64,000 bases of DNA from Sapria himalayana (GCA_029783825.1 JAREIK010017956.1:1-64000); one strand, 5' to 3'. Counted from the first letter of the stretch, positions 1 through 13,097 are shown. Program-made: numbers and translations. Notes: generated by a model not told the origin, from the sequence alone.

Positions 1-2485
1 ATTTAGGTGTTTAGTGATTTATGTTTTTAAAGCACTTAGTGGTTTATAGGTATTATTTAAACAATAAAATAACAAAAAAATGTTCTAATTTTTTATCATT
101 TTCATAGGTTATAACCTTTGATAATATAATAATATTTAAAATTTTTGATATGTGAATACAATATTTAGATATATTAATATTAAGAATTATATATCATATA
201 AATTCAATATAAACAATTTTATTGATAGATATATTAATAATGATCAAAAATTAAATTAATAAACTATTAATAATAAGATAGATATTAATTAATAAACTAT
301 TGATAGATATTATAATTATAATTTATTTTATAGATTATATAGGTTTAATGCTTTAGTATTTAGGGGGTTTTGGGGTTTAGGAGTCTATAGATTTAAATGT
401 TTAGGTATTTAGTAATTTATACTTTTTATTTAAAATAAAATTATAAAAAAATTATTTTTGTGTGATTTTTATCAATTTTGAAGCTTGTACCCTGAAAATC
501 TATTAATTTTAAAATTTTTTTTAAAAAGTAAATATAATATATTATTATAATATCTTAATAATTATAAACATTAAAATTCAATAAAGTAAATTTATTTATA
601 GATATTTTAATAATTATCAAAAAATAAATTAATAAACTATTATTTAAAAAGTTGATAGTTATTAAATATAATTAAAAACCTATATACAATGATTCAAAAT
701 CAAAGTAAAATATATTAGTAAATAATAATTTTTTGTTTTTAATCTTTACTTCTTTTTATAAGCTGTATTATTTTTTTCAATAAAAAATAAATTATTAAAA
801 ATATTATTTGTCTCACTCATTATATACTTGCGAATTAACAGTTCTATAAAAATAAACATAAATAATTAAAATGAATATTTAAAATTATAATGAATACAAA
901 TTAAAATGAGATTTTGATTTATTATATATGGAATACCGTTTATTGGTTTGATTATTTAGGAGTTTTGTTGTTTAGAGTTTTAGCAATTTCTGTTTTTATG
1001 CATATTGTGGTTTATAGATTTTACTTAAATAATAAAAATAAAAAATTTTTTTTTTTGATTTTTTCGGATTTTCAAAGGTTATAACCATTGAAAATAAGAT
1101 AATTTTTAAAATTTTTTGAAATGTGAATACCATGTATAGTTATATTATTCTTACTAATTATATATCATATAATTTCAATATAATAATTTTAATGATAGAT
1201 ATTATAATAATGATCAAACATTTTTTAATAAACTATTAAAAAAATATAAATTTTAATTAAAATATAATTTACATGACGCAAAATAATTAAAATAAAATCA
1301 AAATATATTACTAATAATAATATTTAAATTTTAAATTTTTCCTTCTTTTTATAAGCTTATATTTTTTTTTATTAAAATCAATTATTTAAATAATGTTTGT
1401 CTTGCTCGAAATTTATTTTGTAATTAATTTTTGGAAAAATTAAACTATAAATAATTAAATTGAATATTTAAAATTATAATAATAGACCTAAAAATAGATT
1501 TATTATTCATTAAGTTGTATATTGATGTTAAAGGGTTTATGTATTTAGGGGTTCAGGGTTTATGAGCTTACTGATTTAAGTAAGCAGTCATTTAAATGGT
1601 CTATAGACTTTATTTAAAAAATGAAATAACAAAAAATTTATTTTTATTATTTTTTATCATATTTTGAAGGTTATAACTATTGAAAATATAATAATTTTTA
1701 AATTTTTTTGAAAAGTGAATACATATTTATTTATTATAATCATAATAATTATATATAATATAAATTCAATATAATCAATTTTATTGATAGATATTCTAAT
1801 AAATCCTAAAAAAATAAATTAAAAATCTATAATGAATATGATTCATATTACTTAAAATATAATATGATAACCTAAAATGATTCAATTACAAGGAAAATGT
1901 ATTACTAAAAATAATTATTGTTTGAAATTTTTTTTTATTTTAAAAAGTTTATTTATACTTTTTGATGAAAAATAATTTATATAAATTCTATCTATCTCAC
2001 TCACAATTTATTTTGTAATTAATATTTATATAAAATAAACAAATATCTAATTAAATGAATATTTTAAATTATAATGAAAACAATAATATTGAGATTTATT
2101 ATTTATTATGTAAGGGTATACTGGTTTAATTTAAATTAGATCTGTCTCACTGATAATTTAATTTGTAATTAATATTCTATAAAAATAAACTAATAAATAA
2201 TTAAAAAAAATTAAAAATTATACTGAATACAAATTTAAATGATATTATGATTTATTATTAATGGATACTAGTTTAATGGTTTAAGTATTTAAAGGTTTTG
2301 TCGTTACGTATTTATTGATTTATGTTTTTAGGCACTTAGTGGTTTATATGTATTATTTAAATAATAAAATAACAAAAAAATTGTTGTAATTTTTTCTCAT
2401 TTTCATAGGTTATAAGCTTTGATAATATAATAATATTTAAAATTTTTGAAATTTGAATACAATTTATATTAATATTAATAAAACA
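1..2485 (+). repeat. AT-rich 595-bp satellite, forward block 1
   Basis: Tandem satellite in forward orientation. Palindromic cores lie near 107, 1077, 1669 and 2408, with a degraded one near 483. The spacings include about 592-594 bp (the basic monomer) and about 739 bp (the long subtype). Octamer blocks with TTTA every 8 bp occur around 350-420, 945-1020, 1525-1610 and 2275-2345. The 2110-2160 stretch carries the joint typical of the long subtype, where the start of an octamer block runs directly into TTAGATCTGTCTCACT. No open reading frame here is credible; the sequence is almost pure A and T and full of stops in all frames. The block starts at the window edge, so its true extent is unknown. 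Confidence 0.9.
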
Positions 2486-3640
2486 TCAAAAAAGTTATTA
2501 TTTAGTATTTTATTTTACTTTGATTTTGAATAAATTTACATTTTGCAAATATGTTTTAAAAAATATCTATCTTATTAATAATAGTTTATTAATTTATTTT
2601 TTGATCATTAATATAATATCTATCAATATAATTGTTTATATTGAATTAACATGATATATAATTATTAAGATTATCATAACTAAATATATTATTAACATAT
2701 AAAAAAATTTAAAAATTATTATATTTTCAAAGGTTATAACCTTCAAAAATGATAAAAAATAACAAAAATAAATTTTTTGTTATATCATTGTTTAAATAAA
2801 ACTAATAAACCATTAAAAGCCTAAATACATAAATCTCTAAACTCCTAGACACCGAAGCCCCTAAATACCTAAACCTTTAAACACGTAAACCTTAAATATA
2901 ATTTAAATAATTTATAGAAATATTAATTACAAAATAAATTATGAGTGATACAAATATAATTTAAATAATATATTTTTCATCAAAAAAATATATAAGCATA
3001 TAAAATGATGCAATACTAAAAAAAATTATTATTTACTAATAAATTTTACTTTGATTTTAAATCATTTTAGGTTTTTAATTATATTTTAATTTATATATAT
3101 CATATTAATTATAGTTTATTAATTTATTTTTGATAATTGATATAATATTTATCAATAAATTGTTTATATTTATTTTATATTATATATAGTTATAATAATT
3201 ATTATTACTAAATATTATATTCACATTTTTAAAAAATTTTAAAATTATTATATTTTCAAATGTTATGACATTTTAAATTTTGAAAAAATATCAAAAATTA
3301 ATTTTTTGTTATTTCATTATTTAGATAAAAGCTATAAATCATTAAATTCCTAAATACTTAAATCAATAACTTCTAAATCTCGAAAACCCAAAATTTTTAA
3401 ATTTTTTTAAACACGTATATCCTAAATAATAAATAATAAATCTCATTTTTATTTTTTTCATTATAATTTTAAATATTCATTTTTCTTATTTATATGTTTA
3501 ATTTTATAAAAATTTTAAATACAAAATAAATTATAAGTTAGAAAAATATAATTTATATAAATAATTTTTCAACAAAAAAAATATAGATAAACTTATTAAA
3601 AGATGAAAAAAATTAAAAACAATAAATTATTATATATCAT
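2486..3640 (-). repeat. AT-rich 595-bp satellite, short reverse block
   Basis: The same satellite on the opposite strand: AACCTATAAACC-like words replace GGTTTATAGG, and the octamers read TAAA instead of TTTA. Cores lie near 2734 and 3254; the second is the TGTTATGACA variant. The spacing of about 520 bp marks the short subtype. The octamer block around 2810-2890 contains the GAAGCCCC signature, the same subtype as the monomers near 30080, 32580, 37600 and 52210. This is about two monomers set between forward blocks, so a small inverted segment. Confidence 0.85.
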
Positions 3641-4040
3641 GTAAATTCAAAAATTTAGTTATAACAAATATAATGATTATTATAACTAAATTATTATAAT
3701 ATCATTATAATAATTATTATATTTATAATAATAATTCAATTTTTAGTTAATTTATATAAACCACTAAATATAATAAATTATAACTAAATTATTATAATAA
3801 TCATTATAACTAAATTATTATTATATTTATAATAATAATAATTTATATAAAATATAATTTAGTAAAAATTATTTATTATAATTTATATTTAAAATTATAA
3901 TTTAATTATAATTAAAATATAATAATAATAATAATTATTATATTTAACTAAAAATTTAGTTATAATTTAATTATATTTATATAAAAGTTTAGCGATTTAT
4001 ATTTATATAATTAATAATAATTAAGTTATAAAAATATAAT
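3641..4040. repeat. scrambled low-complexity AT region at an orientation switch
   Basis: About 400 bp built of ATAAT, TTATAA and TATAATAAT words with repeated ATTATTATATTTATAATAA blocks, almost free of G and C. Pieces of the satellite body (AATTTAGTTATAA, TATAAACCACTAAAT) are recognisable in mixed order and on both strands. It separates a reverse block from the next forward block. I read it as collapsed or repeatedly rearranged satellite rather than a separate element. Confidence 0.6.
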
Positions 4041-5905
4041 AAATTTTTTTCAAAAGTGAATTCAATTTTTAGTTATAATAATCATTATATTTATATTTCA
4101 TATAAATTCAATATAAATAATTTTATTGATAAATATTCTAATAATGATCAAAAAATAAATTAATAATCTATTATTAATAAGATAGATATCAAATAAATAC
4201 AATTACAAAACCTAAAATGATTGAGAATCAAAGCAAAATATATTACTATATAATAATTTTTTGTGTTGAAAATTTTTTTTCTTTTAAAAAGTTTATCTAT
4301 TATTTTTTGATGAAAAATAATTTATATAAATTATTTTTGTTTAGCTCAATTTATTTTGTAATTAATATTTATATATAAATAAACAAATAAATAATTAAAA
4401 TGAATATTTAAAATTATAAAGAAAAAAATGAGATTTATTATTTATTATTTAGGGTAGTCCAATTTAATTTTAATTATATCTATCTCACTAATAATTTATT
4501 TTGTAATTAATATTTCTATAAAAATAAACTGATAAATAATTAAAATAAAAATTTAAATTATACTGAATAAAAATTAAAATGAGATTTATGATTTATTATT
4601 AATTTATACTAGTTTAATGGTTTAAGTATTTAGATGTTTTATCATTTGAAAATTTAGCGATTTATGTTTAGGCATTTAGTAGTTTATAGGTTTTATTTAA
4701 ACAATAAAATAATAAAAAAAATTTTATAATGTTTTCTCATTTTCATAGGTTTTAACCTTTGAAAATATAATAATATTTAAAATTTTTTTAAATGTAAATA
4801 TAATATTTTATTTATAATAATATTAATAATTATATATCATATAAATTCAATATAAACAATTTTATTGAAAGATATTATAATAATGATCAAAAATTAAATT
4901 AATAAACTATTAATAAAAAGAAAGAAATTAATTAAAAATATTTACAAAACCCAAATTGATTCAAAATTAAAGTAAAATATATTACTGGGTAATAATTTTA
5001 TATTTTTACTTCTTTTATATGCGTATATATATTATTTCATTAAAATAAATTATTTAAATTATATTTGTAGTACTCATAATTTATTTTGTTATAAATATTT
5101 CTATAAAAATAAACTAATAAATAATTAAAATTAATATTTAAAATTATAATAAATAGAAAAAAAAATTAGATTTATTATTTCTTATGTATTATATATCGGT
5201 TTAATTGTTACTGTATTTAGGCATTACGGGGTCTAGGAGTTTACTTATTTAACTGTGTATGCATTTAGTAGTTTATAGGTTTTATTTAAAAAATAAAAAA
5301 TAAAAAATTTATTTTTATTATTTTTTGATATTTTCAAAGTTTATAACCTTTGATAATATAATAATTTTTAAATTTTTTTCAAACGTGAATTCAATATTTA
5401 GTTATAATAATCATTATATTTATATATCATATAAATTCAATATAAACTATTTTATTGATAAATATTCTAATAATGATCAAAAAATAAATTAATAATCTAT
5501 TATTAATAATATAGATATCAATTATAATAGAATTACAAAACCTAAAATGATTCAAAAGCAAAGCAAAATAAATTATATATATAATAATTTTTGTTTCGAA
5601 TTTTTTTTCTTTTATAAAGTTTATCTATATTATTTTGATAAAAAATAATTTATATAAATTATATTTGTGTAACTCAATTTATTTAGTAATTAATATTTAT
5701 ATAAAAATAAACAAATAAATAATTTAATTTGAATATTTAAAATTAAAATGAAAAAAAAATGAGATTTATTCTTTATTATTTAGAATATACTTGTTTAATT
5801 TAAATTAGATCTGTCTCACTAATAATTTATTTTGTACTTAATATTTTGTTAAAAATAACTGATAAATAATTAAAATTAAAATTAAAATTATACTGAATAA
5901 TTAAA
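4041..5905 (+). repeat. AT-rich 595-bp satellite, forward block 2
   Basis: Forward monomers with cores near 4749 and 5342 (about 593 bp apart). Two long-subtype joints (TTTAATTTAAATTAGATCTG-like) lie near 4465 and 5797. The octamer block at about 5205-5285 has the GGCATTACGGGG signature of one specific position in the higher-order repeat. The block ends where the AT-rich pattern gives way to more complex sequence near 5905-5925. The exact joint is blurred because both sides are AT-rich there. Confidence 0.85.
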
Positions 5906-6715
5906 ATAATTTATTTTGTTTCTCTCTCAACTCTAGAATGATTGCTAAAGCTCTAACCAAAATAATAGAAATTTTACTTTATCTCTATTATGTCTCATCA
6001 TATTTGATGTTGAAACACTCGGCTATCAAAGGCAATTTGACTCATGTACGCTAACAGACTAAACCAAAGTTGTGCACCTATGTGTTGCAATAGCTAGTTG
6101 TTGAGGATGCTATTTATATTGATTATTGTAATTTCTTCTAAAATATCTCTCATGCACACTCTCAAAGAAATTTTATTAAAACATAGTTCACCTCTAAAAA
6201 AATAACCACCTTGTAGCCAATTAGAATAAACAAGCCCCTGGGTGGTTTGAGCAGGGCAAGAAGTATGTGCTCTCTTTCAATCAAGAATCAAAAAATTTAT
6301 TTTATTGGCATGTCTAAGCCCTTTTTTTATATCCTCATGGATATGAAAAGTATCATTTGTTTTTTTTATATTAAATGAGTTATGTATACAAGCTCACAAT
6401 ACCCAAAAAGGTGTAAATGAATCATATTCAAATGTATAAAAGGTTTTAATCATTGCTCAAAATATTAGTCTTGCATATTGACACTTGAGGTCACAAATCA
6501 AAGGAAAAAGCCATAGTGATATTTCCAATCCCAAGAATTTTAGCTATAGAAAGTTATAAAGAGTAGTACTTGAGCTTTAACTATTTCTAGGGTCATGACT
6601 TTTGGTCTTGAGGAATGTCCAAAGTTACAATCATTCCTAGTGCAATGACTTTGCAATATAAAGATAAAATGCACAAGCTATGATCATATCCAATACTGTG
6701 ACCCAATATTATAGT
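5906..6715. other. island 1, left part: unclassified non-satellite DNA
   Basis: About 800 bp with balanced, non-repetitive composition that does not resemble the satellite. I see no convincing ORF, no terminal inverted repeats and no polyadenylate tail. From about 6590 onwards there is weak internal repetition: CATGACTTT and AATGACTTTG words followed by AAAGATAAA recur near 6590-6670 and again near 6907-6950. This part has no counterpart in island 2. Its origin is unknown; organellar or ordinary nuclear low-copy DNA are both possible. Confidence 0.5.
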
Positions 6716-7021
6716 GTTTAAATATGTATTAATGATCATTCTTAGTGCCTGCCATAACAATATGTTCAACAGAGAGACACAAGTTATGGCATATTCTCAT
6801 CGATATGATTTTGTGTTCTAGAGACAAAATATACAATCATGACCATTGCTAATGCTACAATAATCTAAAGCAAGAAAGAGATTGAATCCATAACTCTCCC
6901 CTTGAGTCATGACTTTGTGTTACATATACAAAAAGATAAATGTGTGACATTCCTAAAAGTTGTGAATTTCAATTTAAATTTAACACTTAGTCATTTGATT
7001 ATAAAAGTGTAAAACATGAGA

Positions 7022-7097
7022 TTTAGGATTTAGGGTTTATGGGTTAGGGTTATTGTTTATGATTTAAGGTTTTGGATTTAAAGTTTAGGGTTTATGG
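7022..7097 (+). repeat. degenerate TTTAGGG heptamer array (interstitial telomere-like)
   Basis: Eleven consecutive words keep a 7-bp register with one 6-bp slip: TTTAGGA, TTTAGGG, TTTATGG, GTTAGGG, TTATTG, TTTATGA, TTTAAGG, TTTTGGA, TTTAAAG, TTTAGGG, TTTATGG. TTTAGGG is the usual plant telomere unit. The tract is short and decayed, inside island 1, with a homologous tract in island 2. A simple T-rich repeat unrelated to telomeres is the alternative, but the repeated exact TTTAGGG words favour a telomere-type origin. Confidence 0.6.
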
Positions 7098-7273
7098 TTT
7101 TTTTTTGTTTTTTTTTTGGAAAATACACACTTTTTTATCATTTAGGCACACAACTTATAAGAGACTAAAAAGCCGACTAATATAGACCAGCCCACCAAAT
7201 TATTCTATGCATAAAATAGATAAAAAAACAAAAATCCTAATAATTCCAAGCATACAAATACAACTAAAATCAC

Positions 7274-7636
7274 CTGGCATTCCCAGACTTCAGAGTTGGC
7301 ATTGAGTCATTATGAGCACTGCATCCTTTCCATTCAGATTTTTCCAAGCCTTTTGGAGGAACCTGAATGATGCACCATATTAAAACTATGCAAATATAAG
7401 ATTGTGCATGTGTGTGACATGCAGCATCAAGCGTTTGTCTGTCATTGGTATGCAATGGAATACATGTAAAACTGAAAAACCATAAATCCACAAGTCCATA
7501 TCTACGGCACTTTGTCAATTCATTCTCACCTCTGAATACTACATTCTTTTGCTCCAATGATCCTCAAAGGAGTCTCTCTTTGGTTAGAATGCTTCCTCCT
7601 CAAGCTCCAAGAAGTGGCTGTATGTTGCACCGATAA
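7274..7636 (-). pseudogene. possible decayed two-exon gene fragment, unrecognised
   Basis: On the minus strand an open stretch (about 7636-7530) ends at a donor-like CAGAG|GTGAGA. An acceptor-like CATTCAG|GTTCC at 7373/7372 opens a 99-bp stretch (7372-7274) that ends at GCCAG|GTGATT. Joining them removes 157 bp and keeps the frame, ending in a stop near the end of the second piece (...GKDAV-I-MTQCQL, stop). The homologous island at 26890-27260 keeps both splice-like motifs and the same open frame despite point differences. I do not recognise the protein. This could be a remnant of a captured gene, or coincidence in non-coding DNA. Confidence 0.22.
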
Positions 7637-8180
7637 AATATCAAAAAATATACATGCATCGGTGTGCATGTGTGATGAGGTCCATCTCATAGTCTAATTA
7701 TCTACACGTAAAACCAAGCTAGAATACAAGTAAAATTACAAAATCTTATAAAGATAGGTCTTCTGCTCCCGGGAGTGTAGCATCGCCAAATGTGTATTTA
7801 CAAAATGCATTAGTGGGACCCACTTAGAGATACTCATGGGTACAGTTGCCCTCATTGCATGTTACATAGAGAACAGACAAGATTGTGTGTGTGAGTATGT
7901 CATGAACCATCTCTGCAAGTACATGGTGCAAACAATGTCTAAAATACAAATAAGACTACAAACATAAACTACAAGTTTGAATCTTTCGCTCCCGTGTGGC
8001 TGGTATGGACTACATTGCTTACTAGCCCTGCTTAGTGATGATTTGGATATTGTCGCCTTCTCAATTAATCCTGGATTACCCACTACTCCTGTTGGGTGAC
8101 GATTGGGTGGCCCTCTATGCTGCCTGATAGGGCTAGTGGGACCCACTTCTTGCTACTCCTAGGTTTACTCTCGACACTTT

Positions 8181-8375
8181 GTTCGATCTCGTCAGTTGTC
8201 TGAATGTTATCATCCCGGCTTGCTAGTGGGGCCATCTACAAGTTGGTGGCCCATTCTTCTGGCTGCTTCCAGGACTTGCTGGCCCCTCTAAATTCTACAC
8301 CAAAATGTACAAGAATATGTGCACGTGTGTACTGTGGTCCGTCCTTATGTGTGTGTGGTGAGCAGTATCATGGTT
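8181..8375. other. island 1, right tail: unclassified
   Basis: About 195 bp of GC-richer, TG/GTG-rich sequence (for example GTGCACGTGTGTACTGTGG near 8321) with no counterpart in island 2 and no credible coding frame. It may be another diverged piece of the island's tandem unit, since GCTAGTGGGGCCATC near 8222 resembles TAGTGGGACCCACTT. Satellite resumes inside an octamer block at about 8376 (TTTAGGAG TTTATTAA). Confidence 0.45.
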
Positions 8376-11300
8376 TAGGAGTTTATTAATTTAAGAGTTT
8401 AGGTATTTTGTTGTTTATAAGTTTTATTTATATAATTAAATAACAAAATAATTATTTTTATGATTTATTCTCATTTTCAAGGTTATAACCATTGAAGATA
8501 TTATAATTTTTAATTTTTTTTCGAATGTTAATACAATATTTAATTATAATAATCATAAAAATTAAATATCATGTAAATTCAATATAAATAATTTTATTGA
8601 TAGATATTATAATACTGATCATAAAATAGATTAATAAGATATATTACTAAATAATAATTACTAAATAATATATTTGCAAAACCTAAACGATTAAAAATCA
8701 AAGTAAAATATATTACTAAATAATAATTTTTTATTTTTAAATTTTTGATTCTTTTTATAAGCTTATAAATTTTTTTGATGTAGATAAATTATTTAAATTA
8801 TATTTGTCTCATTCATAATTTTATTTTGCAATTAATATTTCTATAAAAATAAACAAATAAATAATTAAAATTAATATTAAAATATTAATGAATACAAATA
8901 AAAATGAGATTTATGATTAATTATTTTGGGTATACCAGTTTAATGGTTTAAGAATTTAGGAGTTTAGGAGTTTAGTGATTTAAGTGTTTAGGCATTTAGT
9001 AGTTTATATGATAACCTTTAAAAATATAATAATTTTTAAATTATTTTCAAATGTAAATATAATATTTAGTATAATAATCTTTATAATTATATATATTGTA
9101 AATTCAATAAAACAATTTTATTGATAAATATTCTAATAATGATTAAAAAATAAATTAATAATCTATTATTAATAAGATAGATATCAATTAAAATATAATT
9201 ACAAAACCTAAAATGGTTTAGAAGCAGAGCAAAATATATTACTATATAATAATTTTTTGTTTTGAATTTTTTTTTCTTTTAAAAAATTTATGTATATTTT
9301 TTTGATGAAAAATAATTTATATAAATTATATTTGTTTAACTCATAAGTTATTCAGTAATTAATATATTTATAAAAATAAACAAAAATATAATTAAAATGA
9401 ATATTTAAAATTTTAATTAAAAAAATGAGATTTATTATTTATTATTTAGGGATATTGGTTTAATTGAAATTAGATATTTCTCACTAATAATTTATTTTGT
9501 CATTAATATTTCGATAAAAATAAACTTATAAATATTTAAAATAAAAATTTAAAATTCTACTGAATAAAATTTAAAATGAGATTTATGATTTATTATTACT
9601 ATATACCAGTTGAATGGATTGATTATTTAGGGGTTTTGTCATTTAAGTGTTTAGAAATTTATGCTTTTAGGCATTTAGTGGTATATAGGTTTTATTTATA
9701 TAATAAAAATAATTTTTTTTTGATTTTGAAAGGTTATAACCTTTAAAAATAAAATAATTTTTAAAATCTTTTGAAATGTGAATACCATGTATAATTATAT
9801 TAATCTTATTAATTATATATGATATAAATTCAATATAAATAATTTTAATGATAGATATTATAATAATGATCAAAAATTAAATTAATAAACTATTATTAAT
9901 AATATAAATATTAATTAAAATATATTTACATAACACAAAATGATTCAAAATCAAATAAAAATATATTACTAAATAATAATATTTAATTTTTAAAATGTTT
10001 TATCTTTTTATAAGCTTATATTTTTTTATTAATAAAAATAAATTATTTAAATAATATCTATCTCACTCGAAATTTATTTTCTAATTAATTTTTCTAAAAA
10101 ATTAAACTATTAATAATTAAAATGAATATTTAAAATTATAATAAATAGAAATAAAAATGAGATTTATTATTTATTAAGTAGTATACAGATGATATAAGGT
10201 TTATGTATTTAGGGGTTTCGGGTTTTATGAGCTACTGATTTAATTAACTAAACAATTAGTGGTCTATAGGTGTTATTTTAAAAAGAAATAACAAAAAAAT
10301 TATTTTTTGTATTCTTTCTCATTTATTAAGATTATAACCTTTGAAAATATAATAATTTTTAAATTTTGTTCAAAAGTGAATACAATATTTATTTATAATA
10401 ATCATAATAATTATATATCATATAAATTCAATAGAAACAATTTTATTGATAGATATTCTAATAATTATTAAAAAATAAATTAAAAATCTATTATGAATAA
10501 GATTGATATTACTTAAAATATAATATCAAAACCTAAAATGATTCAAAAGCAAACTAAAATATTTTACTTAATAATAATTATTTGTTTTTAAATTTTTATT
10601 CTTTTTATAAGCTTATCTATTTATTGATGAAAATTATTTTTATAAATTATATTTTTAACTCATATTTTATTTTATAATTAATATATATATATAAATAAAA
10701 AACTTAACAATCAAAATGAATTTCTTTAAATTATAATGAAAACCATTGAAAATGAGATTTATTAATTATTATTTAGGGTATACTGGTTTAAAGGATTATC
10801 TATATTGGGAAATCGAGATTTTGTAGTTTAGTGATTTAAGTATTTAGGCATTTAGTGATTTATAGGTTTTATTTAAACAATGAAATAGAAAAAAAATATT
10901 GTTTTTATTTTTTCAAATGTTCAAAGGTTATAATCTTTGAAATTATAAAAATTTTAAAACTTTTTTCAAAAGTTAATACAATCTTTAGTTATAATAATTA
11001 TTAAATCTATATATCATATAAATTCAATATAAACATTTTTATTAATAAATATTCTAATAATGATCAAAAAATAAATTAATAAACTATTATTGATAAGTTA
11101 GATATCAATTAAAATATAATCACAAAACCTAAAATGATTCAGAAACAAAGCAAAATATATTAAATTTTAATATTTTTTTTATTTTTAATTTTTTTTTTCT
11201 TTTATTAAGTTTATCTATATTTTTTTGTTGAAAAATAATTTAAATAAATTATATTTGTATAACTTATAATTTATTTTGTAATTAATATTTATATAAAAAT

Positions 11301-13097
11301 AAACAAATAAATAATTAAAATGAATATTTAAAATTATAGTGAAAAAAATAAAAATGAGATTTATTATTTATTATTTAGGATATACCTGTTTAAAAATTTA
11401 TCTATTTAGGTTTTTCGAGATTTTGGAGTTATTGATTTAAGTATTTACGCATTTAATGGTTTATAGCTTTTTATTTAAACAATGAAATAACAAAAAATTT
11501 ATTTTTGATATTTTTTCAAAATTTCAAATGCATTAACATTTGAATATAATACTTTTAAAATTTTTTAAAAATGTGAATACAATATTTAGTAATAATAATT
11601 ATTATAACTATATATAATATAAAATAAATATAAACAATTTTATTGATACATATTATATCAATTATCAAAAAATAAATTAATATTTTATTATTAATATGAT
11701 AGATATAAATTAAAATTTAATTAAAAAACTTGAAATGATTCAAAATCAAAGTAAAATTTATTACTAAATAATAATATTTTTTTAGTTTTTGCATCATTTT
11801 ATAAGCTTATATATTTTTTTGATGAAAAATATATTATTTAAATTATATTTGACACTCATAATTTATTTTGTAATTAATATTTCTATAAATTATTTAAATT
11901 ATATTTAAAGTTTACGAGTTTAAAGGTTTAGGTATTTAGGGGCTTCGGGGTTTAGGAGTTTAGAGATTTATGTATTTAGGTATTTAATGGTTTATAAGTT
12001 TTATTTAAACAATGATATAACAAACAATTTATTTTTGTTATTTTTTCTCTTTTTTTAATGTTATAACCTTTGAAAATATAATAATTTTTAATTTTTTTTA
12101 TATGTGAATACTATATTTAGTTTTATAATCTTAATAATTATATATCATGTTAATTCAAAATAAATAATTATATTGATAGATATTATATTAATGATCAAAA
12201 AACAAATTAATAAACTAATATTAATAACACAGATAATTTTTAAAATATATTTGCAAAATGTAAATTTATTAAAAATCAAAGTAAAATATAAAACTAAATA
12301 ATAATTTTTTGGCGTTTTGCTTATTTTTATAAGTTTATATTTTTTTTTATTAAAAGTAAATTATTTAAATTATATTTGTCTTCCTCATAATTTATTTTTA
12401 ATTTATAATTCTATAAAAATAAACTAATAAATAATTAAAATGAATATTTAAAATTATATTGAATACAAATAAAATTGAGATTCATTATTTATTATCCAGG
12501 ATATACTAGTTTAATGGTTTGAGTATTTAGGTGTTTTGGGGTTTACTGATTTAAGTGTCTAGGACTTTAGTGATTTATAATTTTTATTTAAAGAAAGAAA
12601 AATAAAAATTAATTTTTTTGATTTTTTTTAATTATTGAAGGTTATAACCTTTGAATATATAATAATTTTTAATTTTATTTAAATGTTAATATAATATTTA
12701 GTTATAATATTTTAATAATTATATATAATGTAAACTCAATATAAATAATTTTATTAATAGATATTATAATAATGATCAATAAAAAATTAATAAACTATTA
12801 TTAATAGGAATGATATAAATTAAAAATAATTGCAAAAACAAAAATGATTCAAAATCAAAATAAAATATATTACAAATTAATAAATTTTTGTTTTTAAAAT
12901 TTTGCCTCTTTTTATAAGCATATATATTTTTTATGATAAAAAATAAATTATTTAAAATAGATATGTCTCACTAATAATTTATTTTGTAATTAATATATCT
13001 ATAAAAATAAACTGATAAATCATTACATTAAAAATTTAAAATTATACTTAACAAAAATTAAATTTAGATTTATGATTTTTTTATTAATGTACATCTG

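Larger units (their letters stand above)
6716..8180. repeat. island core, copy 1 (shared with 26329-27804)
   Basis: This stretch of about 1.46 kb is collinear and roughly 90% identical by eye with 26329-27804, on the same strand. Matching landmarks in order: TTTAAATATGTATT, CATAACAATATGTTCAACAG, a degenerate telomere-like heptamer run, CACCTGGCATTCCC, TTTTGGAGGAACCTGAATG, CTTCTGCTCCCGGGAGTGT, TAGTGGGACCCACTT. It is therefore a dispersed repeat or part of a transposed or duplicated nuclear segment. No element ends or target-site duplications are visible. TAGTGGGACCCACTT recurs after about 320 bp (7811 and 8130), with CTGCTCCCG/TCGCTCCCG beside it, so the right half is a diverged tandem pair. 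Confidence 0.7.

Noticed and set aside
8204..8389. 61-residue ORF at the right end of island 1
   Set aside because: It runs from island sequence into the satellite octamer block and has no counterpart in island 2.
9667..9873. Repeated isoleucine-rich short ORFs in the satellite (also 16230-16457, 22916-23098, 37755-37994, 44527-44754, 50087-50290, 52361-52597)
   Set aside because: All are the same satellite body segment read in the same frame. Frequent ATT/ATA/TAT codons come from base composition, most monomers break the frame, and there is no codon bias or conserved protein motif beyond the shared DNA.
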